NCBI RefSeq assembly: GCF_964340395.1
Contig: NC_135558.1
Coordinates: 18,233,271 to 18,297,270 of the forward strand
Source: Glandiceps talaboti
Taxonomy: Eukaryota > Hemichordata > Enteropneusta > Spengelidae
Direction: 5' to 3'
DNA length: 64,000 bases
The notes under the pieces are model-generated. The model was not told the origin of the DNA, searched no databases, and saw only the letters and a program-made list of their open reading frames with translations. Shown here piece after piece: positions 51,910-64,000 of this stretch (the stretch's first letter is position 1; every line of letters starts with the position of its first letter). The position numbers and the translations under genes are program-made.

Positions 51910-53800
51910 ATAGTGGGGTCAGAATTTTTACCCATAACTGCTACAAAAGGGGGTCGAAAGGATTATGATAAGCTGCAGAAACGTCTGATAATATGTAGCT
52001 CTACACAAAGAGTATCTTATATTGAAATAAAATTTGTCATTCAGAAATGTTTATCTACTGAAACTAAAAGACCATATACACACATACGGTGTACACTGCA
52101 TGATTTCTTGTGTGTAGCATGTGGCAATAAGCAGCACAAGGCTCAACCAACAAGCAGGCGTTATCCCACATTCGACCACAATAAATGTTTTGACTATAAA
52201 TCACTGCTGAAATGACAGATACTCCTAACTTCAAAGATAGGGGTATCCATGCGATATCTTATCAAACAGTAGAACCCAAGCCAAATACTGTAAAGAATGT
52301 AGCAGAAGATTTCATACGAGGTAGTTCAAGAAACCATTCCTTTTCTGAGCTCATAAAAGTGACTACATAGAGTTGCTGTGTTTCCTTTTTGGTCATGTGT
52401 CCGATAAAAGTAGATACACTTTGTGAATTTGGAACTGTTTTCTTTGGTTTAGAACCATTTTATGTTGTACGTAATTCCTATGGTAATTTTAGTGTACTTT
52501 TATCTACTGATAGGGTAACTGACAACTTTGATTACATTGATGAAAGTGAAGTAATGTTTCTACAACTATTGTACATGACTAATGTTAAAATTATTCAATC
52601 AGATGTGTTACAACTATCTATGACTGAAGCACTTGGTAACACCGTATTTACAAAATATTGTCGAAGGTGTTCCTGAAATGCTCCTCTGAACCCCCCCCCC
52701 CCCACAAAAAAAAAAATTATTTCAAGCCTTCAGTCACTGAAACATTATGTTGAGTAAAATCAGTATTTTTTGGCAGAAACAAGTACACAGTCTTATACTT
52801 CAAAGATGTGAGATTTACTTGGATGATTTTAAACTGTCTGATAATGAAGAATGTGTTTTGCAAAAACTTAGCACTGATGTATTTGTGTATTGCTTGCAAA
52901 AAACACTCCTCTCACATAATGAATGAAATTTTATTTCCAAATTGGAGAAACATGCATACAAAAGTCCATAGTTCAACACGTGAAAATATTAAAGTGGTTT
53001 ACTTAGGTGTTTTGAATAAGCCATGTTACAGTTTGGAGACAGTCAAACATGCAGTAGAAAAATTCCACTGTATTTTCAATGTAGGCAGGGACTGAAGTAT
53101 TTAATACTAGTGGGGATGGCAAGACTTTTGAGCTGCTTGTGAAATTGAAACATGAATATGCACATGAACTTGTATCACAGGAGTTCATTTGAAATGATGC
53201 AATAATTGAAAAAGAAATATTTGTACAGCCTAGTGCAAATAGCACTAATGCCACAGAGAAGACATTTTTGAATTTGAACAAGCTAAGTAGTACTATCATA
53301 AGAGACCCCGACCTTGCTGACATTCCAGAGGAGGAGAGAGTTCAGTATCTCCAAGCTGTTTCTTGAAAGTGTTCTTTCAAGACGTTTCTTTCATATCTGG
53401 TAAAAGCTCTGCTTCTAGAAGCTTGGCTATCACTGATTCAGAATCAAGTTTACTGCCTTTTGTTGTTTGATAGGTACCCTGTATTACAAACGTCACAACA
53501 GTGAATTTGCTAAGGATTATTCAGGCCCCGAAGACGTATTTAGTTTATACCTCCATGATCTGCGCTACCCTATCCGTGCTATCAGATACTGTACAAATGC
53601 ATTCAAGGCCATGTCCACATAGAAGCCCTCTTACATACTATTTAATATCCCCCACTCTAAGTACACATCAAATTGAAATCTGCATGATTTATAGACCATA
53701 TAAGGTAAAGACCCCAGTTTTCGCACAGATAATAGTCCATGGGCCAGAGGGGGTTACCGTGCAAATCCCCCACAAACCTTCAACATAGGTATTTTTTGTT
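51910..53800 (+). pseudogene. Decayed coding remnant, family not recognised
   Basis: A series of open stretches on the plus strand separated by stops and shifts. One spans 51913-52215 (with a CVACGNKQHK segment), one 52389-52676, and one 52808-53095, which has frameshifted neighbours. A late stretch near 53500-53690 reads EDVFSLYLHDLRYPIRAIRY then CTNAFKAMST. Composition is protein-like and unlike the surrounding microsatellite frames. I cannot place the family; a mobile element or multicopy gene relic is likely. Confidence 0.4.
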
Positions 53801-53934
53801 CTTTGGAGTCTACTGAATGAGAAACAAAATGTTAACCATGAAAATTTTGGGATGCACTACCTGTTTGGCCTCGATTTCAAATTACATGTGCATCACGGAA
53901 TGGCGTCGAAAGGTTGAGGGTAGGAGGGAGGGTG

Positions 53935-53938
53935 GGAG

Positions 53939-54030
<92 letters not shown>

Positions 54031-54035
54031 AGGGA
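53935..54035 (+). repeat. (GA)n microsatellite
   Basis: GA dinucleotide tract of about 90 bp with GGGGG interruptions at about 53991 and 54025. Confidence 0.98.
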
Positions 54036-54784
54036 GGCCTTTCTATGTTACGTAATAGACTGTTCATGCAAAATGTAATCGATTTATACAACATAAATGT
54101 TCTTGAAAAATACAAGCGAAAATTGTACTGGTATCCTTCACATCTTGGAAAACATTATACTAATTAGTGTTGGTTATCAGAAATACAAACGTCGTATAGC
54201 TTGGCCACAAGGAGCGCTGTTCAAGGGAGCTGTTGAACATGGCAACCGTTGCATTCTTAAGAAATTGTTCTAGTAGTAAACAAGTAGTTTTCTGGAACTC
54301 GAGGAGTTCTTTATCATTTACCAATTATGTGACAAGGCAATGCGATTATTTTCACTTTCAACTGACTACACTATGTCAATGGCTAGTAGCTGAATAGATT
54401 TGTGAATTTGATATATCTTTCGAGAGGAGGACGAAATTGCCGAAATAGTAATATTCAAATATTGGTCCGTGACAATATTGGTTATGCTTGCAGAAAAGGG
54501 ACGATGAAGCTGGCAGCGGTGTATGTTAATTAGGTGACCAAAAACCCCCGTATGTATACGAAGTTGAATGAAGACATCAGAAGACACACCTTTAACTGGT
54601 TCGAGGGGGGGGGGGCATCAAGTATATAATCTGTACTATGTTATAGCCCCTTTGCCGCGCCGCCTAGTGGTACAGCCAGCAAACGGACAGTGTAATAAAG
54701 TCTGTTGACCTGGGAAACTCAATAATTACCTGTAAATAGTTACGCTATTCGCACGTTATTGGAACATTTGCTCCTGTAACAAAG

Positions 54785-55360
54785 TAGACGTCTACCTAAT
54801 TTACATATCAACAATAATATCATATGGTAATCAACAATACTTAATCTACACACCCGAGACACATGCCAACCATATTTAGGGTCAGTATGGCTAGTAGTTT
54901 TGAAGTTCAGAAATTTTAGATTGAAAATATCATCTTTAAACCAAATTTTATTATTAATTCTCCATCTACACCTCTTAAAGATATCCCTACCAAATTTTAA
55001 GATAGTAGTTTTGTTCAATCCACTCAAAACCACATTTAATGCCTAATTTGCATGTCACTAGTCTAATGGTTTCATCATATTACCCAAGTCACCTCGTCAC
55101 ACATCTGTGGTGCGATTTTCTAACTACACCTCAAGTTCTGTCCCCAACAAATACAATGCAATTGGTATGGCAAGAATTGGACTCATTAAAGCCGTTCATA
55201 CATACATACATACATACATACATACATACATACATACATACATACATACAGATAGGCGCACGCTCGCACGCATACATACATGCATACATACATACATACA
55301 TACATACATACATACATACATACATACAGATAGACAGACAGACAGACAGACAGATTTAAA
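54785..55360 (+). repeat. Microsatellite-tailed dispersed repeat
   Basis: Body of two to three diverged units containing 'CCTAATTTxCATxTCA' and 'CTACCAAATTTTAAG', followed by (CATA)n at 55198-55250 and 55273-55327 and (CAGA)n to 55353. Same class of repeat as 24570-25067 and 59300-59885. Frames in the tail are artefacts. Confidence 0.65.
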
Positions 55361-56164
55361 GACACACACAGAAATATATATATATATATCTAATAATAGT
55401 GCTACTGAATGTTTGATTATGATAAGAAATCTGCATTCCACTAAAATTATAAAAACAAAACAATAAATCATTATAACGTAGTGTTACGGATGACAGAATA
55501 CAACTTTTTAATATTCGCTAAGTTTTGTTGCTTTGCGAGGTCACCGTGAACTCTCAGCTGTCATGAATGAATACTTAGAACAAATGTTTGCATTTCGCGA
55601 ATATTCTTCTGAGCTGACAACATTAAGTTATTAAAAGATCGTTGATGTCACATAATGACTAATAACAGACAGTTGGAAGAACAATGACGTGATCACATTG
55701 TTCGGCTAGTTTTCATATTTGTCAATATCATTTGCATTGAATTAAGGCGACGGCAATACTTCCGTTTTAGTCATTTATGGTGCTGATTATTTTATTACCC
55801 AATCATTTGAGTATTGTATATTTTATGTTTATAAGAATTTAATAGAATGATAAAATTATGGATTCATTCTTTGGAAGTTGGCGCTGAAGGCAACAGCTGT
55901 GCCTAGACTAGGAGCTTCGATCTGCTCCCTGACGTGGCCACTTCTAAATGATCCAGGTTAACCATGAACATTGTGTGTAGTTTGAGCTAATTCCCTAATG
56001 GCCCAAGTCGATCCCGTGTACAGAGTGGAGAGAGAGAGTAACATTGAAAGAGGGTTACGTTAACAGTAGAGGTTACCCCCCTCAATTTGTTAAAGTAGTG
56101 TTGAGACAGTGCTTTTCAACAACTGAAAATGTTGCGCATACATAAGCCTGAATATGAAGATAAT
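55361..56164. other. Intergenic, nothing recognised
   Basis: Downstream side of the SLC16 gene. Apart from a short AT tract at 55375-55389 I see no repeat, RNA gene or exon here. Confidence 0.4.
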
Positions 56165-62898
<6,734 letters not shown>

Positions 62899-62997
62899 CT
62901 GCAACAAACTTGCAAAGGTTATGATGACTCCAGGAAATAAAGATATTTTCATAAATTTGCATACATTTGAAACTCGTATTTCACCTCTATTTCTCTT

Positions 62998-63167
62998 TCA
63001 CTGATACATCAATGCATGATGGGTCTTAGCAGACATAATTATTCATCAGATGCAAACTGAATGACTCCTAAGAGCTTACTTCCTTTAAAAAGAGTCATAA
63101 ATATTCAGTGTGCATCTAATGAATAATCATGTCTACTAAGACCCTTCATGCTTTGATGTATCAGTGA
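62998..63167. mobile_element. Foldback/MITE-like element, 170 bp
   Basis: TCACTGATACATCAATGCAT (62998) pairs with the complement ending TGATGTATCAGTGA at 63167. Arms are about 70 bp with small mismatches (GGGTCTTAGCAGACAT against ATGTCTACTAAGACCC). The nearby ATGACTCTCCAGAAC (about 63265) is shared with the element at 1113-1446. Confidence 0.75.
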
Positions 63168-64000
63168 ATAACAACAAAGGTGAACAAGACTTTAATTAGT
63201 TAATGTTTGCAATTGGTGTTGCTGGCAACTGAGAGAACATTATGTAATGATGTGAAATCATAAAATGACTCTCCAGAACGCAAACTTGACGAAAATTCCG
63301 TTATTTGCGAGAGTGGCGTTCTCCATTAATAATTTTTATGATTTTGAATGTTGTAATTTTCATTGAATTTATTCCTGTTATGAGTTTGTAGTTCCATGAA
63401 TGGAAATAGTATTATTCATAATGAAATAATAACGAAATTGAAATTGACACGAATTGAGAATGGTACAGCTAATCCTGCACACACATCAGATCGATAACAT
63501 GCAAATAAGGCCTTTACGTTGCTTTATTTATTTATTTTTCTTTTCTTTTTTTTTTTTAGAAAGAGGATGTTTTCAAATTTAAAGTAACTATAATCATCAT
63601 GACCTTCATAAGTCAAACCCCCAATTAAATAAATACTTAGCCGATTGCACTAAAACGTGTTTGTGAAAGATTATAGGGGTGTCTAGATGACGACAGTTTT
63701 GATATAGTATGACAAAGTCCCAATACGTGCGAGTGCGAGTGTGGCATCCGTTGCGTTGGGTATTTGCAGCAGTGCTTGCAGTGTTCACTGTGGTCATACT
63801 TTCACGAGCGTAGCAAGTGAAGATGCAACAGCAAACACTGTAAGCACGACGTCGGGCACTTCTGTTATTATTACATATATTATGCATATCAGAAACATCA
63901 AATTTGGCGTAGGTATGCAATAAGGTTTTCGGTATAATTATGTGCACACGCTGTACGTGTGTAAGTAGTCGCTGGTATGTATGTAATAATGTAAGAACTT
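63168..64000. other. Window end, probable SLC16 intron, no exon recognised
   Basis: I looked on the minus strand for the N-terminal MCT exon (DGGWGW-type motif, first helix) and did not find it. The open frames near 63606-63947 have no MCT-like composition. A T-rich tract lies at 63523-63561. Confidence 0.4.

Noticed and set aside
63606-63947. Possible first exon of the SLC16 gene
   Set aside because: The translated frame lacks any hydrophobic segment or the MCT N-terminal motif.

Overview
The window is eukaryotic nuclear DNA from an invertebrate animal. It is AT-rich, with intron-split genes, canonical GT/AG splice sites, many microsatellites, hairpin elements and decayed retroelement and multicopy-gene remnants. 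The proteins (a Crumbs homologue, mitochondrial AGXT2, an SLC35G-type and an SLC16-type transporter) are typical of bilaterians. A marine deuterostome or lophotrochozoan fits best, but the sequence does not settle the phylum.

Layout. (1) 365-3072, plus strand: the last three exons of a Crumbs gene (EGF repeats, transmembrane helix, cytoplasmic tail ending ERLI). (2) 3073-12510: non-coding DNA with foldback elements, microsatellites and old repeats. (3) 12516-13527: a 21-bp minisatellite, abutting an inverted, broken copy of the 3' end of AGXT2 (13530-14765). (4) 14765-36588: a very large inverted repeat. Arms of about 10.6 and 10.1 kb flank a 1.17-kb spacer. Each arm carries one intact single-exon SLC35G1-like transporter gene near its outer end and a dead AGXT2 exon 11 at its inner end. 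The spacer holds a 346-bp foldback element containing a hammerhead-ribozyme-like motif. (5) 37560-40350: a decayed member of an unnamed multicopy invertebrate gene family. (6) 40770-50089, plus strand: a complete AGXT2 gene with 13 coding exons encoding 503 aa. (7) 51900-53800: a second decayed coding remnant. (8) 56165-62898, minus strand: the last five exons of an SLC16/monocarboxylate-transporter gene. Its introns hold a LINE reverse-transcriptase fragment, a 640-bp tandem duplication and long AT tracts. Its 5' end lies beyond what I can identify.

How the parts relate. The genes do not look like a functional cluster. The main story is structural. Part of AGXT2 was copied in inverted orientation next to its parent and decayed. 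A block containing the SLC35G gene and dead AGXT2 exon 11 was then duplicated head to head. Both copies of exon 11 share the same lesions, so the decay came first. Hand comparison of the two SLC35G genes shows relatively more synonymous than amino-acid change, so at least one has been kept under selection. A palindrome with arms diverged by a few percent could also be an assembly join of two haplotypes, and this should be ruled out first.
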